DNA of 64,000 nucleotides from Candidatus Laterigemmans baculatus (GCF_010367455.1 NZ_WRPR01000126.1:21694-85693); one strand, 5' to 3'; positions 42,427 through 51,521 are shown, numbered from the stretch's first letter. Notes: generated by a model from the sequence alone, not told the origin. Translations and numbers: made by a program.

Positions 42427-43475
42427 CAGTACGGTGGGGCCAAACGCCGGAAGCCGTGAACCAGGACTACCGCGAGAAACAGTAGATTGCGAGGGAGCAC
42501 GGCCACGGGATTGACGCTTATGGCTTTCGCGGGAGCCGAGGTGCTCCGGACCTCGGCTAACTGCTGTGCCAGGCGAGCCATCCAGCGGACGCTTCGCGGC
42601 CACTCGCAGAGCCGGTAGACCCACTCTTTCGGAATCCCCTCGCGACCGACTCCCGCTCCGACTATTCCGCCCACGATCGCCGCAGTAGTATCCGCGTCGC
42701 CGCCGCACTCGATCACCGCGGTGACTGCCGTAGCGTAGTCGGTTGGATGGGATAGCCAGGCGTGGATCACGACCGGCACCGTGTGGTACGTGTACCCGGT
42801 GACTCCCTTCTCCAAGCCGAGTGAGGCGGCAAGCGCTCGGGTCGATTCGCCAGCTGAGACGCTCTCGCTCGCCTGGCGGACCAGGGCGACCAGTTCGCTA
42901 GCTTCCTCGCCGACGCATTCGGTGAGCGACTGCAGGAAGTGGCTCGGATCCTGCATGCCCGCCCGTGAGGCCTGAGCCGCGAGTGCCACAGCGATCGCAC
43001 CCGCCTCGGCTTTCGGGTCGGTGTGCGTGAGCCGCGAGGAGGCTTTGGTGAAGCGGAGAAGCGTATCTCTGTCGTCAAACACCGCTCCAAGGATCGCAGC
43101 TCGCATCGCTGGTCCGTTGCCGGCTGAAAAGACGCCGGCGGTTGTGGGCGAGGCGCCCAGCCAGAGTTTGATTCCGCTGCGAGCCTTCGCTTTTCCGACA
43201 CCAGCCGGCAGGGCGAGGATCCACCAGCGGAGTCGCCATGCGAGCCGATGTGCGAAATCGTCCGCGTCGTCGCCCGCTTCGATCAGCGACTGCGCGACCA
43301 TCAGCGTGTGCTCGGTGTCGTCAGAAATCATCCCGCGGCCGAACAGGAAGCGATGCCGCGTCGGTGGCCCCAGCAGGCGTGGAGCCCGATCGCGCGAGAC
43401 GCCTTCGTACGGCAGCCCCAACGCGTCACCGACCGCGGTGCTCAGGATACAGCCAGCAATTGCCTCGACGCTCAT
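42426..43475 (-). CDS. ADP-ribosylglycohydrolase family protein
   Basis: A 349-residue ARH/DraG-type hydrolase. Metal-binding motifs are AVGDALGLPYEG near the N terminus, MISDDTEHTLMVAQSL near 49-62, and ECGGDADTTAAIVGG near 262-276. The fold removes ADP-ribose from proteins, DNA, RNA or small molecules. It is translationally coupled to the M28 peptidase. The proximity of the NAD-using KptA is suggestive of shared ADP-ribose chemistry, but transcription units differ. A C-terminal hydrophobic tail (ISVNPVAVLPRNLLFLAVVL) is unusual and may be a membrane anchor. Confidence 0.9.
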   Translation of the reverse strand: MSVEAIAGCILSTAVGDALGLPYEGVSRDRAPRLLGPPTRHRFLFGRGMISDDTEHTLMVAQSLIEAGDDADDFAHRLAWRLRWWILALPAGVGKAKARSGIKLWLGASPTTAGVFSAGNGPAMRAAILGAVFDDRDTLLRFTKASSRLTHTDPKAEAGAIAVALAAQASRAGMQDPSHFLQSLTECVGEEASELVALVRQASESVSAGESTRALAASLGLEKGVTGYTYHTVPVVIHAWLSHPTDYATAVTAVIECGGDADTTAAIVGGIVGAGVGREGIPKEWVYRLCEWPRSVRWMARLAQQLAEVRSTSAPAKAISVNPVAVLPRNLLFLAVVLVHGFRRLAPPY

Positions 43476-43515
43476 GCGGTCTCCGTTGTCTCATCCATCG
43501 AACCTGCAGAGCGAC

Positions 43516-44505
43516 TTATTTCTCCGGCTCCGGCCTATTCATAGGCTTGGCATACAGGTCGCGCAGAGCAGGCTCCAGCTCCGGGTAATGGAATTCGAAC
43601 TTCGCGTCCGCCAGTCGTTCCGACACCACGTACCGGCCGTAGAGGGCCAGTTCGGGATCCGTCCGCAAGAACAACGGAGCGCCGATCCGCACCATCCACT
43701 CGAGAGCTGGGAAGCCGATGGGCATGCCGAGAACTCGGCGAAGCGTGCGCATGAACTCAATCTGCGAAACAGGATTGGGTGAGGACGCAATGTACGGGCC
43801 CGACATCGTTTCATCCGCGATCGCCTGAGCGAACAGACGATTCAGGTCGGTCTCATGAATCCAGCTCATCCCCTGTGTTCCGCTGCCGACGCGACCGCCC
43901 AATCCCAGCCTCGCCAGCAGGCCGAGCGTCGAAAGGGCACCGCTGCCTGCACCCCGGTCACGTCCCACCACGAAGCTGGTCCGCAGAGTGACGCCGCGCT
44001 GCTCCGGCAGCTTGCTGTCGGCGAATTCCTGCTCCCACGCGCGAGCGATCTCGGGTGCGAATCCAAAGCCTTCGGCAGAGCTTTCCGTGCAAACGAGGCT
44101 CGGCGGGTCGCCATAGATATGAGCCGTGCTCATTTGCACCCAGACGGGCGGCGGCGATGCCACGGAACGCATCGCCACACCGAGGACCCGGGTCGCTTCG
44201 ATCCGCGATCGCAGGATCTCATCCTGGTGATCCGGGGTCTTGATGCAGTTGACGGTCCGCCCGACCAGATTGATCACAGCATCGGCACCGTCGATCACTT
44301 CCACCCAAGAGCCGACCGAGCGGGCGTCCCACGACTGATGCTCACAAAGCCCGGGTTGCGTGGGCTTGGAGCGGGAGAGAATTGCAACCGAAGCACCGCA
44401 AGCGGTGAGGTGATCCGTCAAGGATGTTCCAATGAAGCCGCTTCCCCCAGCAACGACGACCTTCTTCCCGTCCAGCTTCGTCACCGGTTCTCTCTTGTTC
44501 GTCAT
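43516..44505 (-). CDS. TIGR01777/SDR39U1-type NAD(P)-dependent epimerase
   Basis: A 329-residue atypical short-chain dehydrogenase from ATG 44,505 (MTNKREPV). The Rossmann motif is [17 protein letters not shown], and the family features [36 protein letters not shown] and [10 protein letters not shown] match TIGR01777 proteins. The C-terminal domain (DUF1731-like, [19 protein letters not shown]) is present. Its start overlaps the preceding gene by four bases. Substrate unknown; core-type housekeeping gene. Confidence 0.9.
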   Translation of the reverse strand: MTNKREPVTKLDGKKVVVAGGSGFIGTSLTDHLTACGASVAILSRSKPTQPGLCEHQSWDARSVGSWVEVIDGADAVINLVGRTVNCIKTPDHQDEILRSRIEATRVLGVAMRSVASPPPVWVQMSTAHIYGDPPSLVCTESSAEGFGFAPEIARAWEQEFADSKLPEQRGVTLRTSFVVGRDRGAGSGALSTLGLLARLGLGGRVGSGTQGMSWIHETDLNRLFAQAIADETMSGPYIASSPNPVSQIEFMRTLRRVLGMPIGFPALEWMVRIGAPLFLRTDPELALYGRYVVSERLADAKFEFHYPELEPALRDLYAKPMNRPEPEK

Positions 44506-44918
44506 TGAGGCGTGCAGCTCTTCAAAATCTCCTGGGTCAGGTCCTGGTGGGCTATTCCCTCGTACTCGAGCGGATCGCCGTAGCGGTCGCAATAGTCGCT
44601 GAGCACCTTCTCGAGGAGTTCCAACCCTGCTCGCCGGTCGGCAGAATCCTCGCCGGCGTAGGCGAGCGTGATTGCAGCTGCCAACCCGAAATCGAGGCAA
44701 TGGGGATAATCACCGACGACTGCATGTTCAAATTTGTCGCGCTGGCGCTGGGTTTTGAACGGTGTCACCAGGTACGGAGTGCTCTCGATCTCGAGCAGGT
44801 ATCCGTAGCGAGCCTCTTCGGGGCTGTCAGTCGGCCGCATCCGTGCGACGGCTCGCTTGTACTTGGTCTTCGAGGGGGTCGAGGCTTGCTGGTTAGGGAG
44901 TTGTTGGAGAACGGTCAT
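44502..44918 (-). CDS. Hypothetical protein coupled to the epimerase gene
   Basis: A 138-residue protein. I used ATG 44,918 ([11 protein letters not shown]) because upstream codons in the longer frame (to 45,179) are Pro/Ser-rich and unlike protein. The body ([51 protein letters not shown]) is soluble alpha/beta and not a family I recognise. It overlaps the epimerase start by ATGA. Confidence 0.7.
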   Translation of the reverse strand: MTVLQQLPNQQASTPSKTKYKRAVARMRPTDSPEEARYGYLLEIESTPYLVTPFKTQRQRDKFEHAVVGDYPHCLDFGLAAAITLAYAGEDSADRRAGLELLEKVLSDYCDRYGDPLEYEGIAHQDLTQEILKSCTPQ

Positions 44919-45277
44919 GAATGGGGCACTGGTAAACGTTGAGGAAAGTTGGTCAGGGCGTTCCGTCAGGGACTCTAGCGGTGCTACCTGCGGCAGGTCA
45001 TCGATCCCGACGCCGCGTTTGCCGAGCCGGCAGTTTGCGCTGCACTCAGGTGCGGCTGACGTCAGGAGAAAATCTGGTAGGGGGGAGCGAGGTGGAGGCG
45101 AACCCGTGCCGGGAGGCCAGCCATGCGAAACCAGCAGGTGCATCTTACTGGCAGGAATGGGATTGCGCCGGGTACTCACGGCGGCACGGCAGGCGTCCGC
45201 GGCGGCGGACGCATTAAGAACTGGCGCAGGATCTTAACCCGCAACGGCAAAGGAAGGGAGGACTCATCTCAAGGTGA
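44919..45277. other. Intergenic stretch with one GC-rich hairpin
   Basis: No convincing gene. A hairpin at 45,193-45,212 (GCGTCCGC, loop GGCG, GCGGACGC) lies downstream of the ParB-like gene's stop, but no T-run follows, so it is at best a weak terminator. The left part is a possible promoter region for the 138-residue gene. Confidence 0.5.
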
Positions 45278-46288
45278 TCAAGTTGATGCGGCCTCGTGGG
45301 CCGCGTCGATGAGCAGCTGCCGGGGGCCCGCGTCGAGCGACGCTATCAGATCTCGGGCGGCTGCAGCGGCAGCCTGGACAGCATCTCCGCTGAGTAACTG
45401 GTTGACCAACTCCGCAGCCCGCTCTCGGTCGGGACGCGGCGAGCGGCGTGCTGTGGGCTTTCCGCCCTCAGTGGATCGGCCGTCGGTCGCCCTTTTGCCA
45501 CCGCGTTCCTGCCTGCTCTTCTTGGTAGAGCATCCGTCGGTCGATGGCTCATCGCATGACGATGTCCCGGCGCCGCACGCAGCCAGCCGTTCCTTCTCCT
45601 CCGCCTTGAGCCTGTTGTAAAGTGCATTAAGAGTGACGTCCCCCGCCTTCAGAGTCTCGAAATCGTGGGGCGGTGCCGTCCGCTGTACCCAGGAAATCTG
45701 ATTGAAGACGGATTTCGAGATGCCGATGTTTTCGCAAAAAGCGTCGACAGGAGATTTTGCGCCGTTGGTGCGTCCTCGCTTTCCGCGAAGGCGGTTTCCC
45801 TCCTCGACAGCCTTCTCATATTCGGGTAACGCTGCCAACGCGATCATCCATGCCGGGCAGTTCCGGCGTCCACGTTGGATCCTCACGGCATAGTGAAGTG
45901 GATTCTCGCGCTCAGGCAACAATTCCACCCACTCGCCTTGCCGCGCCGCGATCTGGGAAATGAGCTCTTCTCCGTGGCCAGACTCAACGAGGGCCCTCGC
46001 GCGGTGCCGGCCGTCGACAATCAGCCCTTTCGAGGTGATGACGATGGGGTTTATCAAATGGACTGGGCGGCCCTCGGGGGCAATCGAGCGTTTCAAGACC
46101 TGATACTCCTCCCGTTCCAGTTTGGGCATACTGAGCGCGGCTGGGTGGAGCCGGATCGACTCGTGCGTCAGCCATTTCTTGTCGCGGGCGGACAGGTACC
46201 TGAGCCGAGACACCTTGATCTTCGTTTTGGCCGCGGACGCCCTGGACGATTTTTGGCTCGCCCGTTTCTTTCGCATCAGTGTCGGCAT
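45278..46288 (-). CDS. ParB/sulfiredoxin-fold nuclease-like protein
   Basis: A 336-residue basic protein with a ParB N-terminal-type domain: HPAALSMPKLEREEYQVL, INPIVITSKGLIVDGRHRAR (the ParB box II analogue), and further on an HTH-like region (AFCENIGISKSVFNQIS). The N terminus is Lys/Arg rich, and the tail is disordered then helical. I chose ATG 46,288, preceded by AAGGA about eleven bases away. Proteins of this layout occur on phages, plasmids and in ParB-like regulators of mobile elements. It precedes no ParA gene, so classic partitioning is unlikely. Confidence 0.8.
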   Translation of the reverse strand: MPTLMRKKRASQKSSRASAAKTKIKVSRLRYLSARDKKWLTHESIRLHPAALSMPKLEREEYQVLKRSIAPEGRPVHLINPIVITSKGLIVDGRHRARALVESGHGEELISQIAARQGEWVELLPERENPLHYAVRIQRGRRNCPAWMIALAALPEYEKAVEEGNRLRGKRGRTNGAKSPVDAFCENIGISKSVFNQISWVQRTAPPHDFETLKAGDVTLNALYNRLKAEEKERLAACGAGTSSCDEPSTDGCSTKKSRQERGGKRATDGRSTEGGKPTARRSPRPDRERAAELVNQLLSGDAVQAAAAAARDLIASLDAGPRQLLIDAAHEAAST

Positions 46289-46383
46289 CGTTTTCGATTC
46301 CTTGGTCGGAAGTATTGGGAGACACGGGGCTGTCTGGGAGTTCATGCGGACAGCCGACCAGGACTCGCCGCCTGGCACTCCCG

Positions 46384-46404
46384 GGGCGCTAACGGTAAGC
46401 GCAC
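46384..46404. repeat. REP-like palindrome
   Basis: GGGCGCTAACGGTAAGCGCAC, an imperfect palindrome GCGCTaacgGTAAGCGC-type, resembles three others at 56,627, 57,363 and 57,670. It lies between the ParB-like gene and the 253-residue gene. Confidence 0.6.
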
Positions 46405-46524
46405 CTGGGTCACGATATTGTACCGAGGTTTAGGGGGCACGAGCAAACCGCCCGAATCCCGCGTCGTTTCATCAAGGGCGGGATGGCCAGATGAGAAGCT
46501 GAGCCTGGATCGAAGCGGTGGTCC

Positions 46525-47286
46525 TTACTTTCTTCGGGATTTCCCAAGGTTCCCAGTCGGTTGGAGTTCCGCGACCTTTAGTACCGCGGCCGCCAATACT
46601 TCCCGCTGGTCCTCTGACAGCAATTTGGGATTTCTTCCCCAGTCACGTTTGTATTCCTTCGCCACGTCGTTCAGCGGTGACTTGTTTTTTGGGGACTTCC
46701 TCTTCGATGAGCCGGCAGAGCCCTCGAGGTCCGCAAGGAGAGACGCGAGCGTCGAGAAGCAGACCTGCAAGTCCCTTTCCTTCTCGGCCTTGCGTTTCTT
46801 GTGGGGATGAAGCTTTCGCTCGAGCTCCCGAACCGTCCATCCCTCCGCAACGGCACGGTCTGCGAGCTCCCGGATATGGGTCTGCCGTTTCTGGCCCCTT
46901 TCGTCCCCCGTCTTGGTTCTTGACCAGGCTATGCCGAGTAGTCGCAACATGGAGAGAGACAGACCAGAGGCGGCCCACCTGTCAAAATCTTCGTCTTCGA
47001 TGCTCGTGAGATGCTTGAACGAACGGAGTGCGCGGGCGTCGATGCCACAGAGGTCGCGTACCGGCTTTACGAGCTTTCGGTCCGCTTGCAGTTCCTGGAA
47101 GAACCTGAGGACTCCGAGCCATTTTGTCGGGTCCATCGACCGTTCTGCATACCCAGCCTGCAACTCCTTGAATTTAGGGCTCGTAACGCCCACTTGCTTC
47201 AGCGATTTCTTCTCATCCCCCTTCAGGTCCTTGAAGGAGCGAACTTGGGCCAGCTTGGCAGCTTCTCGTAATGAGGGTCTGGCCAT
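46525..47286 (-). CDS. Hypothetical basic helical protein next to ParB-like gene
   Basis: A 253-residue protein of Lys/Arg-rich, mostly helical composition (MARPSLREAAKLAQ, SLKQVGVTSPKFKELQAG, WTVRELERKLHPHKKRKAE). It resembles the helical DNA-binding partner proteins that sit beside ParB-like genes on mobile elements, with a domain around 80-160 that could be a ParB-type HTH. I cannot name its family. It is transcribed toward the ParB-like gene, separated from it by 236 bp including a REP-like palindrome. Confidence 0.7.
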   Translation of the reverse strand: MARPSLREAAKLAQVRSFKDLKGDEKKSLKQVGVTSPKFKELQAGYAERSMDPTKWLGVLRFFQELQADRKLVKPVRDLCGIDARALRSFKHLTSIEDEDFDRWAASGLSLSMLRLLGIAWSRTKTGDERGQKRQTHIRELADRAVAEGWTVRELERKLHPHKKRKAEKERDLQVCFSTLASLLADLEGSAGSSKRKSPKNKSPLNDVAKEYKRDWGRNPKLLSEDQREVLAAAVLKVAELQPTGNLGKSRRK

Positions 47287-47437
47287 GATCTTTAGCGGCG
47301 AGAGAGGGAGGATGATCGATCGGCAGCTGCCCCGCGGGCGTCTCGATGACGGTGACCGAAACAGCCGTAGCCTTGCGGAGGCCGAGGGCGTTGGCCAAGT
47401 CTACTGCGTCGCGGGAGTGAAAACGCCTCGGGTTCAT
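47213..47437 (-). CDS. Possible short gene overlapping two neighbours
   Basis: Minus-strand frame MNPRRFHSRDAVDLANALG and KATAVSVTVIETPAGQLPI is strikingly protein-like, whereas the frame assigned to the end of the neighbouring 657-residue gene is not there. Either a small separate gene starts near 47,437-47,467, or a frameshift in the long gene connects to it. It overlaps the next gene by 74 bp, which weakens its claim. Confidence 0.33.
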   Translation of the reverse strand: MNPRRFHSRDAVDLANALGLRKATAVSVTVIETPAGQLPIDHPPSLAAKDHGQTLITRSCQAGPSSLLQGPEGG

Positions 47438-49265
47438 CGGACGGACAGTCCCGCAGCGAGCGGACATCGGTATGGCTGGCGCGACCGGCGCCACCGTCAC
47501 CGATCGACGCTCGCGTGGACGCCTGCGGAGACTCACCCACGCCGAGCAGCTGGAACACGGACGGAAGCGGGGCTCCCTGCTGCATCATCGTGTTGAGCTG
47601 AGTCTGTGCCTGGAGCGGGTCCGCCGGAGCGGCCGGACTGCCTCCGCCCGTCGTGACCCCTGCACCAAGCAGCGCCGACGAGAGCCCGCCGAACATCCCG
47701 GCCAGCCCCGCGCCGATCGTACCGGCGACCGATCCGCCGCCTGGCGCCGCGGCCCCCTGCTGCCCCATCACTTCATCCATCGCCGTGCGGAAGGCATCCA
47801 TATCGCTCATGCCACGCGCGGCCAGTGAGCCAGCCAATTCGCTCACCATGCTCGCCTGTGCCTGCGACATCGGCTGCGGCTGACGGAGCCCCTGCTCCTG
47901 CAGATCCAACTCCCGGCCTTGGAGCTGGAGACGCTGATCGCCCTGCGTCTGCTGCAGACCGAGCATACCGGTCCGGTACTGAGCCAGCGCCTCGGCCTCG
48001 GCTGCCTGCTGCTCGAGCTGAGTCTGCCGGAACTGATCTTCGACCGCTTCCCGCCGGGCATCGAGCTGGTTGCGCTGCGCCATGGCGAGGAACTGCAGGC
48101 CCGCGCGAGGATCTTGAGCCATCATCTGCTGCATCGCAATCTGCTGCGGATTCATCGGCGTGAGCCGGTCGATCCGGGCGCCACGCTTCGCCAATGCCAT
48201 CTGTTGCCGGATGGCGCGGGACCGTGCGAGCCGCTCCTCCCGTGCGTTCCGGGACGCCTCGTTTCGGGCGAGGAACTCCGCCTTCTGCTCGGGCGTCAGA
48301 TCCGTCCGGCTGAGAATCAGCTGCTCCCGACCGACCGGCTGTCGGCCGCCGCCGTCCGTGTCCATCCCGTACCGCTGCTGCATCTGCGCCCGGCGAGCCT
48401 GCATCCGCGCCGGGTCCAGCTCCTCGGCCACGCTCGGCGAGACGCGGTTGACCTGCGGCCGCTCGGCAAACTGGATGTCGCCGACCATCTGCGGAGTGGG
48501 GGTGAACCGGCCGCCCCGCATCACGCCACTGCCGCCGACGCCGGAGATCGGGTTGTACCCGCCGGGGCGGCTGAACTGCTGGAGATACTCGGCGACCGAC
48601 GCCTCCGAGTGATAGGGGCTCTGCGGCGCCCCCGGGCCGCCGAGTGCCGCGGCGCCGTCCTGGGCGATACGCTGCTGCATCCCCTGGGCGTCCTGCGCCC
48701 ACTGCTGCCGCTGCATGAACGGTTGCGACGGGGGCATGTTCTCGAACCGGCCACGCATCCCCTGCACCGCGGCAAGGGTGTCGTAGAGCGATTGGTTCTC
48801 CGCGGACATCGCAGTTTGCGGCCGAGGCCCCGCCGCCATCGGCTGCGGTCGTTGAGTCGAGACCGGCACCTGATCGGAGCCCGTCACGTTGGTCCCGAGG
48901 TTCGGGGCGAGCCGCTGCGGCAGGGTGGACGTCACCGGAGCTGGCTGGCGCGAGAACGCCGAAACAGCCTGCGGATCGATCCGGCCGAGGAGATCGCTCA
49001 TCGACGGGGCGTCGACCGGCTGGGCAGACGGCGGGAGAGTCATCCCGCCGTAGGCCGTCTCGAGAGGGGCCGACGGCGCCCGCCATGCGGAGAGAGGGTC
49101 GCGGCTGCGAGAGCGAAGCCGCGCCTGGCGGTCCATCAGCGCCAATTCCCGGGCCGCACTTGGATCGCTCCAATTGGTGTGCTTGCGGAAATCGTTCAGG
49201 CTTTTGGTGCTGCGAGGGGCCGGGCGTCCCTTGCTGCCGCCGTAGGGCGTGTAATCGTAAGCCAT
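47292..49265 (-). CDS. Gln/Ala-rich structural-like protein of the mobile region
   Basis: A 657-residue low-complexity protein from ATG 49,265 (MAYDYTPYGG). The first 300 residues are Pro/Ser/Gln rich and probably disordered; residues 300-480 are a long charged helix (QQRYGMDTD..., RNAREERLARSRAIR, QMALAKRGARIDRLT). A Gly/Ala-rich segment with GGSVAGTIGAGLAGMFGGL resembles phage injection or internal virion proteins. The last 70 residues look frame-shifted (Arg/Ser-rich), so the authentic end may be near 47,500. Best guess is a prophage-like virion-associated protein; no specific family was identified. Confidence 0.6.
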   Translation of the reverse strand: MAYDYTPYGGSKGRPAPRSTKSLNDFRKHTNWSDPSAARELALMDRQARLRSRSRDPLSAWRAPSAPLETAYGGMTLPPSAQPVDAPSMSDLLGRIDPQAVSAFSRQPAPVTSTLPQRLAPNLGTNVTGSDQVPVSTQRPQPMAAGPRPQTAMSAENQSLYDTLAAVQGMRGRFENMPPSQPFMQRQQWAQDAQGMQQRIAQDGAAALGGPGAPQSPYHSEASVAEYLQQFSRPGGYNPISGVGGSGVMRGGRFTPTPQMVGDIQFAERPQVNRVSPSVAEELDPARMQARRAQMQQRYGMDTDGGGRQPVGREQLILSRTDLTPEQKAEFLARNEASRNAREERLARSRAIRQQMALAKRGARIDRLTPMNPQQIAMQQMMAQDPRAGLQFLAMAQRNQLDARREAVEDQFRQTQLEQQAAEAEALAQYRTGMLGLQQTQGDQRLQLQGRELDLQEQGLRQPQPMSQAQASMVSELAGSLAARGMSDMDAFRTAMDEVMGQQGAAAPGGGSVAGTIGAGLAGMFGGLSSALLGAGVTTGGGSPAAPADPLQAQTQLNTMMQQGAPLPSVFQLLGVGESPQASTRASIGDGGAGRASHTDVRSLRDCPSDEPEAFSLPRRSRLGQRPRPPQGYGCFGHRHRDARGAAADRSSSLSRR

Positions 49266-49450
49266 TGCTGCGACCACCAAGAGGATGATCGCCGGACCTT
49301 CACCGCCCGCATCGTAGCCGATGAATCCTTTTAGGCCAAGCGAGCCGCTGAAATGGCGAGTGGGTCAGTTTGCGACCGTTCTGAGTGGACATTAACTCGC
49401 TTAGCCAAACCTCCTGATGCGGACAAGCATGTAACCGGCCTGCCCTGTTC

Positions 49451-49936
49451 CTATTCTGGTCCTCCGGAGCCCCTCAAGGGATCGTCTTCATTCGTCGCAT
49501 TTCCTTGCACGTCCGGCGTTGGACTATGGAAAGGAACATGCTCTTTGGTGGTCTTGGTAAATTCGAATTCACGCATCAGCGAAAATGCGAATAGCAGATT
49601 GCCAACCAAAAGCAGCAGGATGCCTGGGGACGCGGACGCAAGTTTGATCTTCGCAGGACCGACTCCAGCATCTACATCGTAGTCAATGGTCACGCCGACG
49701 AGAGCAAGAAGGACCCCCAGGAAGACCTGCAGGATTCCGAACAGCAGGCCAAGGGCAGTGAATGTAAGCTTCGCGGTTAAAACCTTGCCGTCAAGTTCCG
49801 ACACAAAGAATGGAGTAAGCAGGGCGACAAGCACTGCTACACCGATTAATGGAAACCCGATTTTGCAACCAAGAAAAAAGATGCCAATCAATCTTTCGGA
49901 TGTCTCTTTTTTTGTTTCATTGGAAACGGCAGTCAC
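49451..49936 (-). CDS. Small membrane protein starting with GTG
   Basis: A 161-residue protein with three to four membrane helices (GIFFLGCKIGFPLIGVAVLV; FTALGLLFGILQVFLGVLLA; GILLLLVGNLLFAFSL). I place the start at GTG 49,936 rather than ATG 49,957. The GTG overlaps the TGA that closes the preceding reading frame (GTGA), and GGAGG lies nine bases ahead. This gives a textbook coupled start. Function unknown. The C-terminal tail is charged and Pro-rich. Confidence 0.7.
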   Translation of the reverse strand: MTAVSNETKKETSERLIGIFFLGCKIGFPLIGVAVLVALLTPFFVSELDGKVLTAKLTFTALGLLFGILQVFLGVLLALVGVTIDYDVDAGVGPAKIKLASASPGILLLLVGNLLFAFSLMREFEFTKTTKEHVPFHSPTPDVQGNATNEDDPLRGSGGPE

Positions 49937-50166
49937 TGCTCGGTTCCTCCAGGACATACAAACTGCCCGGTGCGTGTGCTGAAGAACCGAAGCGTGCCTT
50001 CGTCTAGAGCCTCGGGGATCGGCACGCCGTTCGCATCGATCATAGCTGCGCAGGTTTTTGCTTTCACTGTGACGATGAGGAATCTGCCGGACTCGTCGTT
50101 CTTTGTTTCGACCGATTCCGCCGGCAGTGCGGTTCTTGAAACAGGCTCGTTGTTTCCATCCCAGAG
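49933..50166 (-). other. In-frame coding extension after a UGA codon
   Basis: Directly behind the TGA at 50,167-50,169, the same frame stays open for 77 codons to a TGA at 49,933. It reads like protein: LWDGNNEPVSRTALPAE, GRFLIVTVKAKTCAAMID, ANGVPIPEALDEGTL. It has no ATG, GTG or TTG at its beginning, and the next gene's GTG start is coupled to its end. So it is probably the missing C-terminal domain of the secreted protein. Confidence 0.6.
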
Positions 50167-50595
50167 TCACAGTACATAACGACGTTGATAGAATCTGTTG
50201 GTTGGGAGCGATGCCGCACCATATGGCATGAAAAGGCAGATGTGTCGAGTGGTGTTCGCGCCAGCGTTCTCAAATTTCACGTAGTCGCGGACGCCAGGGT
50301 AACGGCCGGATCGGTACTCATTCCCCAGTGCGTTGCTGGCGGTCGGAACGGGCTGCCAATTGTTGTTGTCGTCGAGGTACTCCATGTGTGCTGAGACATA
50401 CATGCTCCCGGAGTCTGCCTCTTGGAGAGCGGTCATGTACATCATGTCGCCGATCTGGAAATCTGAGCCGCCAACGCGAGTTCGACTGAGCACGCCCGTA
50501 GCCATCATGCCCATGTCGGTTAGCTGCTGCGAATGCACATAGTGGGCCTGTGAGAGCCACAGTAACAACGCCACGGTCAGTGTTTTGAACCGCAT
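50167..50595 (-). CDS. Secreted protein, apparently interrupted by UGA
   Basis: A 142-residue exported protein from ATG 50,595, with signal peptide MRFKTLTVALLLWLSQAHY (cleavage near VHS-QQ). The mature part is beta-rich (GSDFQIGDMMYMTALQEA, SMYVSAHMEYLDDNNN, ARNTTRHICLF-type end) and suggests a small jelly-roll or immunoglobulin-like domain. The frame ends at TGA 50,167-50,169 but continues as good coding sequence for 77 codons. Either a recent nonsense mutation or translational readthrough is likely. The family is unknown. Confidence 0.6.
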   Translation of the reverse strand: MRFKTLTVALLLWLSQAHYVHSQQLTDMGMMATGVLSRTRVGGSDFQIGDMMYMTALQEADSGSMYVSAHMEYLDDNNNWQPVPTASNALGNEYRSGRYPGVRDYVKFENAGANTTRHICLFMPYGAASLPTNRFYQRRYVL

Positions 50596-50708
50596 GATAA
50601 GACTCGGGTTTGTTTTGTGGTGTGACGGGATCGAGCGGTGGGCCACTGCAGACACCCTATTCATTAGCACACCTCGCGGTCGGTGAATCTGGGTGCATCG
50701 TGTTGTCA

Positions 50709-51521
50709 TTATGGCTTCGGTTTGTAGTCAAGGCTCGTGGCACCTTCAAAATCGGTCGGTCGAGGAAAGATACAGCCAAGTACGTCAGCAATTAGCTCGC
50801 CCTTTTCGTTGGTGCGTTCCTTCTCTCCGGGGCCGGAAAGGGAGAAGCCGGATTTACCGTAGCTAAACTGCTGTCCGTATAACTCCACTCCAATGAGGCC
50901 AGGGAGTTCGCAGTCTTCGGGTGCGAAAATGGCAAACATCGGAACGATGAATCCAGCAGGGTGAATGATGTCGATCCGATTTCGATTTTTTGAGTCTTTA
51001 AAGACAAACCGACGGATTTGTGGTTGGAAATAGTGCAGCTCAAGCATGACACCATTTGAGCCCGGCAGTTTCGGTATCTCGTCGATATCGATAAGCAGGT
51101 CGTGCTTGGAATCTTTGGCCGTCTCTTCTAGTTCTTCGATTCCTTGAACTCCTGCGCCGATAGCCGGGCCACTGCCGACCTCTTCAAGCGGACGCGAGAA
51201 GACGCCGAGACCCTTCGACTTGCCATCTTCGTCCAAACCGGAACGGACACCGTCACCCGAATACTGCACAAACCCACTCCGATGGTGCGTGATCTTCAGT
51301 CTGCCTTCGTCAAGTTCCGAGAGCTCAACGGCATCGCTAAAGGCAACGCACTGCTCGTTAGTGTCATAATTGACCGTCATCTTCGACAGGACGGCCTTTC
51401 TGGCGGAATGATAGGGGGCGGTGAGGGAATACGATCCATCACCCGTGAAGAGGAGTTTTGCGAACTTCCTCCGCTTACCGTTGGATTCAATGATGATGAG
51501 GTGTTTCGAGGATTTCGCCAT
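50709..51521 (-). CDS. Hypothetical beta-rich protein
   Basis: A 270-residue soluble protein without signal peptide (MAKSSKHLIIIESNG). The sequence is beta-strand rich (KLLFTGDGSYSLTAP, MLELHYFQPQIRRFVFKD, GFIVPMFAIFAPED) and has an acidic helical middle. It lies upstream of the secreted protein gene, about 110 bp before its start. I recognise no family. The lower local GC and the strand composition differ from the BREX genes and fit foreign origin. Confidence 0.65.
   Translation of the reverse strand: MAKSSKHLIIIESNGKRRKFAKLLFTGDGSYSLTAPYHSARKAVLSKMTVNYDTNEQCVAFSDAVELSELDEGRLKITHHRSGFVQYSGDGVRSGLDEDGKSKGLGVFSRPLEEVGSGPAIGAGVQGIEELEETAKDSKHDLLIDIDEIPKLPGSNGVMLELHYFQPQIRRFVFKDSKNRNRIDIIHPAGFIVPMFAIFAPEDCELPGLIGVELYGQQFSYGKSGFSLSGPGEKERTNEKGELIADVLGCIFPRPTDFEGATSLDYKPKP

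Noticed and set aside
45193..45212. Rho-independent terminator
   Set aside because: The stem is good but no T-run follows, so it is only mentioned as a hairpin.
47919..49334. 471-codon plus-strand frame
   Set aside because: It lies antisense to the Gln-rich gene; its Arg/Leu/His-rich translation has no domain features, a usual shadow in high-GC DNA.
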